From Varroa destructor (Eukaryota > Arthropoda > Arachnida > Mesostigmata > Varroidae): DNA of 64,000 nucleotides. The notes beneath the pieces were generated by a model that saw only the letters and a list, made by a program, of their open reading frames with translations, did not search any database and was not told where the DNA came from. The position numbers were made by a program, and so were the translations under genes. Numbering within the stretch: position 1 is the first letter of the stretch; each line of letters opens with the position of its first letter. The stretch is from assembly GCF_002443255.2 (NCBI RefSeq), contig NW_019211455.1, positions 30,779,778 to 30,843,777 of the forward strand, written 5' to 3'. Shown one piece after another: positions 54,101 to 64,000 of this stretch.

Positions 54101-55890
54101 TTTAAAATTAAAGGTTTAAATGAAAGAATGCAATTCATTGCATTTTGCTGTTTGTTACAATATTAGGTTGGAACACGAAGTGTGTACTTTTTATTTATTA
54201 TTATACTATTGAGTACTATTTTATTTGTATGTATACAACACACATGTGTATACAGTAGTTGGAACGCTAAAACAAGCGTTCCAACGCTGATCTGTGGAAG
54301 ACATGTGTAAAACACTTGAGGGCGTTTTGCTGCAAGATAATTCTTACATCATTTCTAATGCTAGAACTTGCATTGTCTTGCATGAAACTGCGATTGCGTC
54401 TCGCGTAGGGAGCTTCTTCCCGCCTTTCCACAACGGAACTGTCAGAGATCTTTGAACAACTGGTATCTAAGTACAAGATCTCTATGGGTGACTTACCAAA
54501 GGCCTCGGCGATGCGTAAGAAGCTTCGGTGGTCATCGGATCTACACAACTGCTCAGCAGAGAAAATACTATCGTTGTTGGATGAAGTCAACCATTTTATT
54601 GATGTAGACATTCCAGCTCTTCTAGATATGTCTCAAAGGAAAGAGCCGCTACATGTCAAAGCAATCTTTGGCCAGCAAATGCGACAGGTACGTTTCGATG
54701 GTGAACAATGAGAAACCCCGGATAAGGGTGAGGCGATGCATGAAAATTGTAAGTTGAAAAAACCAAAATCGCCCGCTGGGTCTATGCGCGATATATATTA
54801 CGCCTACTCCTTTAGATAAAAAAAAAAATTGCAATTTACAAAGCGGGTCGCCCCTGGGGGCGTACTCTGGGAGGTATGTGTTTATCCAACTACGTCGGTC
54901 CTTTGCACCAATGCTCAGTACTGTTATACGATCGACAATGTTGCTGGCCGTCGCCATCATATTGCTAAACCGTTGTTGAGGGCTCTGAAACAAAAAGAAA
55001 TGATACCATACGTACCAACAGTGGAAAAAGGTCAGACAGGCCACCTACAACCTGAGGCCTGCACACCGCGTTCACTACAGCGCATTATTTTTCCTTCAGC
55101 GTTCATGGTCATCTTAATTTAGTTGACATCACATCAGAGCTTTACTGGAGCACTAATTGGTGCTATTATATACAATTATGCAATGATAAGCCTGTAGGAG
55201 TATATATAACAGTTCATCTCGTCGAATCGCGAGATAGAACGACATTATCAATGTAGACCGTCGTCTGAAAGAAGGCCGGCGACGATGGATCGGGGGAAGC
55301 TGAGCCGATTTTTGCACTCGAAGACACCCAAAAAGGCGAAAATCAAAAATGCATCCCAGTGGCATACGAAATATATTTGGTGTTTATGTGTATATAATAA
55401 TTTATTTCGTTGCAGGTGGTTGCTGAGCACATTTCCGCTCAACAACATGCCAAATATGAAGAGATGTTTAATCGTATGTCCAGCCGTGTACAAGCGATGA
55501 ACGGTGTGGAAATACGTGCAGCCTTACAAGAAGAAAACGTATCGCTCGATACTGCCACATTTACTATGCTTTGGAATTTCGTAAATATTGAAAAGCAGGA
55601 GCAACTGGACAAGAAGCTTTTTGCAGTCTTCATGCACCTCGTTGATCACTGGCGTCACGGTACGTCTATCACTGCTAATATCTAATTTCATGTATGTACA
55701 CATCTTGAGTATTCGTTTGGGGACTAATTGATACACATTGGTTTTTGCTTTTCTTATAGATGAGAAATCGTCCTGTATTTCTCTTGTCGAGCGACTTATG
55801 GAGAGTGATGCCGTTACTTCGTTGCCTTCAAATGGTGTGAAGCTAGTTGTTCGGGATGATGTCAAATCGCATCGTTGCGGAGATGCTTGA
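51143..55890 (+). CDS. EHD-family dynamin-like ATPase (divergent, multi-exon)
   Basis: Exons inferred here: 51143-51350, 52515-52637, 52761-52950, 53321-53513, 53796-54077, 54409-54687, 55416-55659 and 55760-55890 (TGA). All introns are GT...AG and all phases agree, giving 549 residues; canonical EHDs have about 535. Residues count from the first base of the first exon listed. P-loop GPYSVGKT is at 65-72, PEPTTD (switch I) at 90-95, DTPG at 164-167 and NKAD at 225-228. The helical domain follows to about 425 and an EH domain lies at about 434-505, keeping the ligand-pocket Trp (W478). EHD proteins form ATP-dependent membrane-bound oligomers in endocytic recycling; the EH domain normally binds NPF motifs. 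Odd points: the EF-hand loop (482-493) has lost most acidic ligands, the tip lysine cluster reads ASSR, about six residues are missing after DTPG, and the tail lacks the usual ending. The first exon has no in-frame ATG, so a 5' exon is missing (candidate at 47875). Family assignment is firm; exon ends are inferred. Confidence 0.9.
51393..51428. repeat. Perfect 36-bp palindrome in EHD intron 1
   Basis: The left arm GTTAATAGGTCTTATAAT is followed at once by its exact reverse complement, with no spacer. It starts 42 bases after the weak donor (GTGCGA) at 51351 of the P-loop exon. It may be a transposon footprint or a cruciform-forming site. Confidence 0.95.
51765..51782. repeat. Poly(T) run in EHD intron 1
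   Basis: About eighteen T. It could be the A-tail of an element inserted on the minus strand, but no element was recognised next to it. Confidence 0.8.
53528..53551. repeat. (TA)12 microsatellite in EHD intron 4
   Basis: Twenty-four alternating T and A, starting 15 bases after the exon end at 53513, close enough that its length could affect the nearby donor. Confidence 0.95.
54161..54287. mobile_element. Possible small mariner-like (MITE) relic in EHD intron 5
   Basis: The sequence TATTAGGTTGGAACACGAAG at 54161 resembles the TA plus TTAGGTTGG start of many mariner inverted repeats and is followed by AGT and a T-run, as in that family. About 90 bases on, a perfect 11-base inverted repeat (GTTGGAACGCT at 54258-54268 and AGCGTTCCAAC at 54275-54285, six-base loop) reuses GTTGGAAC. 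No transposase is present. It may be a short non-autonomous element or a solo end. Confidence 0.3.
54919..55011 (+). other. Possible cassette exon inside EHD-gene intron 6
   Basis: Within the 728-base intron 6 there is an acceptor (CACCAATGCTCAG) followed by 31 open codons (starting YCYTIDNVAGRR) to a TAC before GTACCA. The 93-base length is a multiple of three and both ends are in phase 0, so it could be included between exons 6 and 7 without a frameshift, lengthening the linker before the EH domain. A second donor at 55031 would give 112 bases and shift the frame. The residues do not resemble the known EHD linker, so this may be chance. Confidence 0.15.
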
Positions 55891-56201
55891 TTTTGCGTAA
55901 CGGTCGTTTACTATCAGTAACCGTAACTATATGTCCGCGTCGGATGAAGCGAATATGATAACGGCTAATTAGATTTATAATCGAATGGTTTAATTAGCAA
56001 TCATGTAGGACGTCTAGGGAATGAAGCTATAAGGCCTCATGCAATTTCCTATTATTTTCATCTCTTTCATTTATTCAATACAATAGTGGAAAAAGTGCAC
56101 CAAGCCCATGGACTTCAAGTTACACGTAATAGACCGTAAATCTATTTCAATAATACGTTCAACTTCCTATGCGTGGAGCCCGTTCCTTCATACAATTGTT
56201 G

Positions 56202-56319
56202 AATAAACAGAGAAATACGTTTTGGCTTTGTGGTTAAGCCAAGCCACGGTGTGATACGATGCCGTATGGTTTAAGGAACAATTCAGCAACATAAATATAT
56301 GCACACTTTTCTTAATAAA
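56202..56319 (+). terminator. Candidate poly(A) signals for the EHD-family gene
   Basis: Two AATAAA hexamers, at 56202-56207 and 56314-56319, lie 312 and 424 bases after the TGA at 55888-55890. They are the first clear matches downstream of the stop and fit an ordinary 3' UTR length. The motif is common in AT-rich DNA, so the assignment rests on position only. Confidence 0.4.
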
Positions 56320-57118
56320 GGGTAATTATATAATATACGTTGTTTCTTTTAAGGACGATCGTTTTAGACAGACGTGAGACACTGATTCGACTACTCAGTG
56401 GGCTAACGCTCTTTCAGTCTCTAGCCTTTCAGATATCTTGCAATAGATGTCACTAATATTGTGAAGATACAATGATTCCCCCCCGAAAATTACAATCTGA
56501 ATTCAGTGTAACTAAATTACTTGCAGTTTCAGTGAAGTACAATTAACGTTTTTTCAAGCTTCAGGTTCAGGGCTGAGTTTTTATTAGCATTGTATCAAGA
56601 TTATATATTTATATTGCGCGTACTCATACCAGGATGTACGGGCAACATATGTTGATACCTTCCATAGCACAATTACTTGAGTAAAATTGTACGATTTTAC
56701 GATTCAGCGTTCTCTGTAAGTACTAGGGAGAAGAACTACCTTCCTGGCCGAATAGGGATGGTAATGCCTTCCTCCTGTGGGTGGTATACGGGTTTCAACT
56801 GGACAAGCTGTAGCTAAGTTTCGGACATCTGTTTCGGATACTTAGCATCGCTACGCGGTTCCTTTTCACCACCGACAGGTGAATATGATGAGTTTCTTCA
56901 TGTCAAAAACCTTTTCTTCGTAGTCGGACGATCTTCACAAAAAGACCACCAGCGGAGTCAGTCCAATTTTCGTCTGAGTGTCTTCTTTCGCAAGACGAAC
57001 AAGCGATTTAATGTCATGCCTTCTTGATGCCGGCACTAGATGATGATGGCGGCGATGGTTTACGACAGGTCTGTCTATTGTTTGTCGGGTCGTAACTGTT
57101 GACAACGAACGTATTTAA

Positions 57119-57146
57119 CAGCAGCAGCAGCAACAACAACAACAAG
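57119..57146. repeat. (CAG)n(CAA)n microsatellite
   Basis: Four CAG units followed by four to five CAA units. This could encode polyglutamine, but no open gene surrounds it. Confidence 0.9.
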
Positions 57147-58566
57147 TCTTCTTTCAGTATGCGGGACAGATTTCAATACGTATACGGGACGCTGGCTCCA
57201 GCGGAGTTTTGTCACGGCAATGGTTTTATTGAGCAATAATAACGCTTGATAAATGGTGTCGCCTTTGAGACCCAGTCGCATTTTTGATAAACACATGTTA
57301 ATAATTCAAACGAAATGCTCAAGCGTTTAAGTACGCGTTATTCGTTCTTCGAGCGAGGAGATGTCAAAGTGGGCTCCAATCTATTTTTTCGACAGTTGAT
57401 GAGTAAGAAATGTTTACTGACTGTAATTCTTCGTCAATGCCCCCACTACAGTTCTACATCAACAATTCTGCTGGGATTAAGCATAGCGGATATAATGCAA
57501 TATTAGCTCATCACAACTAACAGGCAGAAGGTAATCCAAACGATGTTCGTTCGTCTAGCAATGAGACGCTCGATACAATTTACGGAATTAACGCTGGTTT
57601 CTTGACTTGAATAGTCAACCTGGAGCCTACCTAAATACCGTATTATAGGGTAACCCTGCAACGTTTTTCAGTGCTTTCAATATGTACCGTAATCTTTGTT
57701 TGAGCATATACCCCAGGTGCTTGAAGCGTATACTTTACAATATACAGTACAGTTTACTTTAGCACACTGATATTTGTAAGTCCCCAAAACAATCCTCCCC
57801 ATGTGTGTATATAAATTGTTCTATGTGAAGTTTTCAGGTCGTACTAAACAGAGCCGTGAATAAAAATCCATGTTATAGAGATGTAGGGCGCAAGAACAAA
57901 TTGCGTCAATACCGTTAAAAAAAAAACTTCGTGTCGTTCGTTTCAACACTCATGCAACCCAACCACGCATTTTTCTTGCTTTTTTTTTGCCAAATTCTAT
58001 GAAAGCCACTTAGTAAGGCGAAAAGGTGTGTGAAAAACGTATCGATGGGGCACAGAGCTTTTCTCAGTTACAGGTAGGCCCCTCGCAGGGTGCCGTATTT
58101 GCCGGCCTGTCCATTGTCTCAAAGCGGATCAAATTTTAGTACATGCGAATGTGTCTCAGCTTTACAGTCAATCGGAAGTCTACATGATAAACAAATAGGA
58201 ACCTTTTATGTTTAATATGCCTCCGTAATAACCTTTATTTTTAATAGGCAACATGCTCAGACAATACAAATGCTTTTTTTAGTAACCTCACAATTGCCGA
58301 GTATTTGTTTTAATTTTACATAGCGGTGTTTCAGGGACATTGCTTAGTCCAAAGGCCGTCTATAGTGGAATCTAGAAAATCCGGTATGCGTACATATTTT
58401 ATCCTCATAGATAGTCATAATCTTGACGCCTGGGAATCATTTGTAACTGGCGATCGAGTGCAAAAAACGTAAGGTAGCTTAGCAATGCCTGTCAATTTTA
58501 CTTCCATCAACAAAATACCCGTAGCTTATCCATATTTAAATTGGAAAAGTTATGTACAACTACAGA

Positions 58567-58601
58567 GTAAAGTATATGTAAGAATATTACATGTACTTTA
58601 C
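58567..58601. repeat. 15-bp hairpin with one wobble pair
   Basis: GTAAAGTATATGTAA, then five bases (GAATA), then TTACATGTACTTTAC. Fourteen of fifteen pairs are perfect and one is G-T. It is too short for a typical animal microRNA precursor. Confidence 0.85.
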
Positions 58602-59239
58602 GCTACGTAAAATAGTCTCACGGGATTTGAAATATCCCGCGAATCTCGTCGATATACCAATCGATTGGTGGCGTCGCACATTGGTGGTCTCTCTACATAC
58701 AGCGTGTACTCTCCCTTCTGTTTGACGGCAGTGATTTGTTACTACATACGGAAACTATGCCGTAGCTATATGTGCTTAACAATTCGAGAATGTGAGGTAG
58801 GAACCTGTCTATTGTACTGTATACAGTAAACCTCACGTTGTGATACGCCGTAATGGGAATTCGTATAGCTGAACCGTTTGGGTGAGCCCATAGCTTGCTT
58901 GTGTGACATCACCTATGTGCAGATCATTCTTATATAGATAAGCGCAATCCGCGTTAAGTCATACCTGAAGCCCCCTCAATGAGACGCTGCTTATCAGTTC
59001 GTCTATAATCATTTTTAAAGCATTCAAGCTACCCTGTCAGCTATGTTTGCTATCTGTTACTACTTCTATCTGATATGACGAGATCGCGGGTGGTCCCGCA
59101 AACCCCTGAATGAGTGGATAGTGAACGCAAATCAAGATGGGGTCGTTGGTTTAAAAATTAAGGGTCGTTCTGTCGATAGCAATCTAAAGAAGGCGAAAGA
59201 TCTAGACAGATCTAACATTACTGTCAATACAGGTTTTCA

Positions 59240-59515
59240 CTAGGATTACAAACACACAGAAACACAAACACAGAGACAGACAGACAGACAGAGACACACA
59301 CGCATACGCATACACGTACATACACATACACACGGCCAGAGACACAAACAGACGTTGACAGACGTACATACACACAGATGTAGACAGACGCAATACACAT
59401 GCATACACACAGATGTAGACAGACGCAATACACATGCATACACACAGACGTAGACAGACGTACATACACACGCATGCACAAGCACACACGTTTAGAGACA
59501 CAGACAGAGGTAGAT
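59240..59515. repeat. CA/GACA-rich minisatellite with a 35-bp unit
   Basis: A long imperfect run of ACAC, GACA and ATACAC. Inside it, AGATGTAGACAGACGCAATA recurs with a 35-base period at 59376, 59411 and (diverged) 59446. There are no unique spacers between units, so it is not a CRISPR array. It produces long spurious minus-strand frames rich in Val, Cys and Tyr. Confidence 0.92.
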
Positions 59516-62500
59516 GCAAATATAGAAACGCTAATTACATAACTAGCTGTTAGTCGTTCTGAAAATTGTTCTATCTATCGCCAGCATCTTTTAAGGTTCC
59601 TATAACTGTTTTGTCTGTTTTGTTGTCAGTCAGCTTTCGTTGCTAGCAATTGACAGAGATAACTAGTTATTGACATTACATCATATAGGATTCAATTCAA
59701 GGAAAAGGTAGCACAGATCTACCATTTTAGAAAACTGTTGTTTGTTCACTAAATTAACAGATAAAACATTACATTTTTTTCATTAGTTCTCATAGTAATT
59801 GTATTATGCTCGTCAGCGTGTTGTGTGTACGTCAATTGAAAGTGTGGTAAGCACAACTTCCGAGACGACGGCCTTTGTTTTCTCGACATTCGACTGAGTA
59901 GGCTCGTAATGTCTGCTCGCTGACGATGAAGGTACATCGAATGATCTGTTTAATGGCTTATCTAAAAAAGAAACCCGAAGAGCTGCAAATAGGTTATAAT
60001 ACAGCATACTATTGCTTAGTAAAGGCAGAATCAGGTTCAAACTGTTTCAAATGTAAACCTGACATAGGTTATAGTAACAGGACGGAAGTTAAGAAAGCTT
60101 CTGAACGACTCATTATGCAAACGTTAATTATGATACAATAAAATACAGCTTTTTAGAACACGTCGAACTATCTACGAAACAACCCTTTTCCTCAGCTGGA
60201 TTTCTATTACAATAGTGTCTATTTTTATATATATATATATATAACGTATATTTACATACACTAATGTGGACATTCTACCGCTCCTGTCAAGACGCCCTAC
60301 CTAAGACGATCGAGCAAGTTGTCTAATTTTATTTATTTTTTTAGCTGACGTGTCTGCCGGCGTCAATTACGGGAATCAGTGAAATTTCTTGTGTGCCGCT
60401 TGTTCTACCAAACATCCACAAGAACTCAAAATTAGTCTTCACAAGGAAAGTATCTGAGGGACGTAAATAACTCGCTCAACATGACAACTAAAAAGAACGA
60501 ATGTACAGTGTGATGACTAACGTCGTGAACTTACTATTATATATCAAAATTGAAACGAGACGATTCCATAGTCACGTTGTTGGCTATGTCATCTATTTGT
60601 ATGTATATATCGTTGTATTCCATGGCCTTCTGCCAATAAGATCCAGGCCTAATTAAGGTAAACTTGCGAGCTTCCACGTCCCAATGCGGTTCGTGCTTAA
60701 GTTCCGCCAAAACAATATCAACTCAGAATGTTAGACCCCGTACACTTTGACGTAACGTATGCATACGATGTATATACCACAGTTCAGTCACACGGATATC
60801 GTTCAGCCTCTTTTTTTTTCATGATCCTTACTTCGCTGGGCGGGCTCTGCCAACTGTCAACCCGGCTGCTTGGTCTAAGACGAAATGGACGTTAGATAGT
60901 AACCATTTGAGTCGATTCTTCATCACGACAACCTTCATCTATTCATGTTGATTCGTAGCTTGTCCCTTCCTGTTGCGCACGTAAATGTATGTACGTGTTT
61001 ACTTTCATTCGGCAGCTCGTACTTCGTTGTTTTCTCTTCGCCCACCGATGTTCTGTCGGTCCTGTGATCCAGAGACTTTAAAGAACGCTTGACGTGATAG
61101 CAGACTCACACGTACAGGGCCGACGTAGAACCAAAGGTTGCGTCGTTCCATCTCCATTGCCCTCTTTTCAGTTGTTTGTTATTTAACGAAAATACGTGAG
61201 ATAAGACACGGGCCAGCAGACAGAAAATATGGCGACACAGCCAAGAACCGAATGAGCGAAAACAGACACAAGGCAACTCGACCCTCTATTGAAGGGGAGG
61301 TTGGCGCCGAAAAACTGTTCGTAGAGAAGAACCTAATCCCAGTTTCAGGTGTCTGAAGCAATGCTTAACGCCGGAAGGAAACATTTTTGTACATACGAGC
61401 TTTACATCGCGTTAGAAGATATTGTTCGATGCAGAAGAAGGCTTCTTTCAAAAATACAGGAAAGAAAGAACTCCTAGCTTATCTAATAACAATTAAAAGA
61501 AAGCCTTAATATAAATAGTATTTGTTTTAGAAGGGATAGTTGATCAATTAACAACGTATCACGTTAGACAAAGATTGAATAGCAGCGCTTTGCAGGTGCT
61601 CAAAGTATACGCTGGTGAGAAACGTGCACATACAAGGATTTCGCTTTGAAGGCATATTACACAATCGTAGTTTTTGTTCTCGCACCTGAGACATGATGCA
61701 AATGTGCCTTAATATCCATAATTATAGCTTAAGGGCTTCTCGATCTGCAATATAGAGAAACTACCGCATGGGGGATAGAATGGCAAGTTCTAATATTGCA
61801 TTTTCGATCAGAATACGCCGTTGCTACTTACCTCTCCCCTCCATTTTTCCGTGAGCTAATTTACCCTTTAAACATATGTTTGTCGAAACAATAATCTACC
61901 ATAACACTAAAATCTTTGAGAACCTATAGAGCCTGCACTATTCGAAAAGTTGTGTTTCAAAAAATTTCAACAGTAGTCGTGGGAAGTACCATTAATGTTA
62001 TGAAGTTTGCTTTTTGATCTGTGCCAACTTGAAGTTACATCGTCTGTCTTTGTGCACTAACGTTATAGGAAGCTCTGTACGTTGCGCTGAAACCAATCAA
62101 ATCTCATACTTTATTTTCCTGGAGCATTCGCATGTACGCTCAGATTTACATCGAGACCCATGTGAGCGATTCGCGTACACGTCTCAGTTCAAATACGTGA
62201 AGTCCTCTGTGACTTGTCTAAATTCGAAAAACTATATAAGCGCTTTGAAAGAAAAGACTTAACGTCCCGTTTTTAAAGTGATATTATATAATCCTGCTGT
62301 CGATCAGGGTGTCATGTCATATTAACAGCAGATGTATGTGATCGAAGCGTAAACATTTTACATGTAGGTTTTCGTGTTACGGGCTATCGATAAAGAAAGA
62401 CGTGCTCTTTAACTACTTTCATGATGACGGCGCTATACTGTTGGCTTGACGTTAAAGTTACGTGATACATATATCCGCATGGCAAACAGATATTAAGCTC

Positions 62501-63370
62501 GTTGCAGAGCTTGATCTATTATAATTTCACACACTGTACGGTAAGGAGCGGCTGCGGCTTTCTTGTTATTATTGTGCATGTTTCAAAATTTTTTGCTATC
62601 GAAATATCTTAGCAAACTTACAAAAACGTAAATAATGTTTGTTTTCATTATCAGGCTCAGAGCGACCTGTACAAAAAAGCATTATGTACATTCTGCGAGA
62701 TCTATGGCTGTTCTTTGAATTTGTTTAGACGACTCTCTCTGGTAAGCCGTTAGACGTAACGGCCAAAATCTAGGGTAGCACCAGCGCCATAGGCAAGAAG
62801 CGGACAAGCTTGACTGGTTACCGCAAAGGGCTCAAAGTCGTTCCCAGTTTTCTATTGCTGTTCGGGTCAGCAATGCAACATCTTATCAGAAAGCTAACTA
62901 TTTTCTGTCGACCGCCTAGGTAGCTCATAGGAACCCGTACATAGTGCATTTGGAGAAAGGAGCTTCAAATCATCACTAATTTGTTCCCTATGCGACTGTG
63001 AACTACTCTCTATTAGCGGTAGCATTAGATAGGGCGCGTGCAAATAGTGAATGACGTAGAAGCCTATACATTGGGTCGACGTTCGGCGCGAACTCTAACC
63101 CTGTTAACGCGGCGAAAAAAGTATGAACGTGTCGGACGTCACGGGATTAGGTTAACGTGTGTCTGTACGCTGGTGTAGCACGGCGCGTTTACATGCGGGC
63201 AGATTCTAGTCTTAATACATTGCTTCCCAGATGCCAACCTGCTCAGCAAGCCAGGTTAAGGTCAGTCTCCGTTATAAGAATTGCTTGCACGTGATACGTT
63301 TAATGCTGCTCAATAAAGCCGCCCACGACAAACGAACGCTCTGCAAGCATTCGAACGATACCACGAGAGT

Positions 63371-64000
63371 ATGGTAAAAGATAATCTAATCTTTGAAATC
63401 CTATCGAGTTCCAAAGCTTCGGCGAAACGCTTCTCTTCTTATCAATCGGTCATAAGTGCGGCGAGCATACGTGCGTCTTTTTGGTTTAGGCCAAGAGCTC
63501 TGCAGGTATGTTTAGGTGCGCCGACCACCACGTCGTGTGGAAGCGACATATGTGCCTAGAAAAAAAAAAACGCATACTTTTTAACTCGCGAAATTAGTGT
63601 AGCCATTTGTTATAGTTGTAATTTTCCAACCTTCGATAGTTGTTCTATTTCGTGTCCATGCTACGCTCAACAGGGTGAATCCGTAGATTAGCGCAGCTCA
63701 TCGCACCGATACTGTGTCATTCCTAGTTCAACGTATTTATTAGGGAGCCCTTCGTCAAGTTTGAACGAAAATTTTCCACAAGCAACGACCGAAACGTTCC
63801 GATTAGACGCTTTGTTAAAACTGCCCGGTACTTTTGAAAAATTAAATTCTTCTGTACTTTCGATTGTACATCCTGATGAGCGTCATTGTACGCATAACGT
63901 CATAGCATCACAAGTCGCAGAAGATCCCATGTACGGATTTTTTCAGTATTCGCTGTGTACGTTAAATGTAGACGTGAGTAACTCTGTGTGTTTACGGAAG
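63371..64000 (+). CDS. Possible two-exon gene start, cut by the right edge
   Basis: An ATG at 63371 opens 45 codons ending in CTGCAG before a strong donor, GTATGT, at 63506. After 186 bases an acceptor (CCGTAGATTAG) begins a frame at 63692 that stays open for 309 bases to the window end. Both junctions are phase 0. The second exon encodes a Ser/Thr-rich stretch then PGTFEKLNSSVLSIVHPDE and EDPMYGFFQYSLCTLNVDV, which looks protein-like. No family was recognised. A 100-codon open frame is not rare by chance here, so the case rests on the splice pair and residue content. Confidence 0.3.

Larger units (their letters stand above)
56320..63370. other. No gene recognised
   Basis: Region downstream of the EHD gene: microsatellites at 57119 and 59240, a hairpin at 58567, and short frames only. 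No transposon or RNA gene was recognised. Confidence 0.5.

Noticed and set aside
58567..58601. MicroRNA precursor
   Set aside because: A 15-base stem with a five-base loop is too short for a normal animal precursor, and the flanks do not extend the pairing.
59376..59480. CRISPR-like regular 35-bp repeats
   Set aside because: Units are directly tandem with no unique spacers, and the DNA is eukaryotic.
59202..59519. Long minus-strand frames rich in Val, Cys and Tyr
   Set aside because: They are translations of the CA-rich minisatellite in three frames at once.

Overview
This window looks like gene-poor nuclear DNA from an animal, probably an arthropod; the species cannot be read from the sequence. 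Four things support this: coding exons are split by GT...AG introns, the bulk DNA is AT-rich with many short tandem repeats, there are dead copies of non-LTR and mariner-type transposons, and a 100-N scaffold gap lies at 20533-20632. Nothing bacterial is visible: no operons, no long ORFs and no CRISPR array. With roughly 40% GC, the longest ORF expected by chance in six frames of 64 kb is about 130-140 codons (my estimate from an assumed composition), so ORF length alone supports nothing here. I relied on protein motifs and on splice sites with matching reading phase.

Layout. 1-5.9 kb: no gene seen. 6.5-8.1 kb: a dead LINE (endonuclease end plus reverse transcriptase, several frameshifts). 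8.1-31 kb: non-coding or unrecognised DNA with microsatellites, a few tRNA-like (possible SINE) heads and the assembly gap. 31.6-31.8 kb: a second, more decayed reverse transcriptase scrap. 33.9 kb: one unrecognised possible exon. 43.3-46.5 kb: a small minus-strand gene predicted to encode a signal-anchored membrane protein, with a dead mariner transposase fragment in its intron, a possible separate minus-strand terminal exon, and a possible divergent exon on the plus strand. 47.2-56.3 kb: the one gene identified with confidence, a plus-strand EHD-family dynamin-like ATPase of at least eight exons. 63.4-64 kb: a possible gene running off the right edge.

The EHD-family gene is the main result. 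Its exons join in consistent phase into 549 residues (plus an unresolved N-terminus), with an intact nucleotide-binding core: P-loop, threonine switch, DTPG and NKAD. It departs from canonical EHDs in four places: the EF-hand loop of the EH domain has lost most metal ligands, the lysine cluster at the membrane-facing tip is gone, about six residues are missing after DTPG, and the C-terminal tail is not the usual one. I read it as a divergent paralogue that may still bind nucleotide but has altered membrane and NPF-ligand contacts. No multi-gene system is visible.
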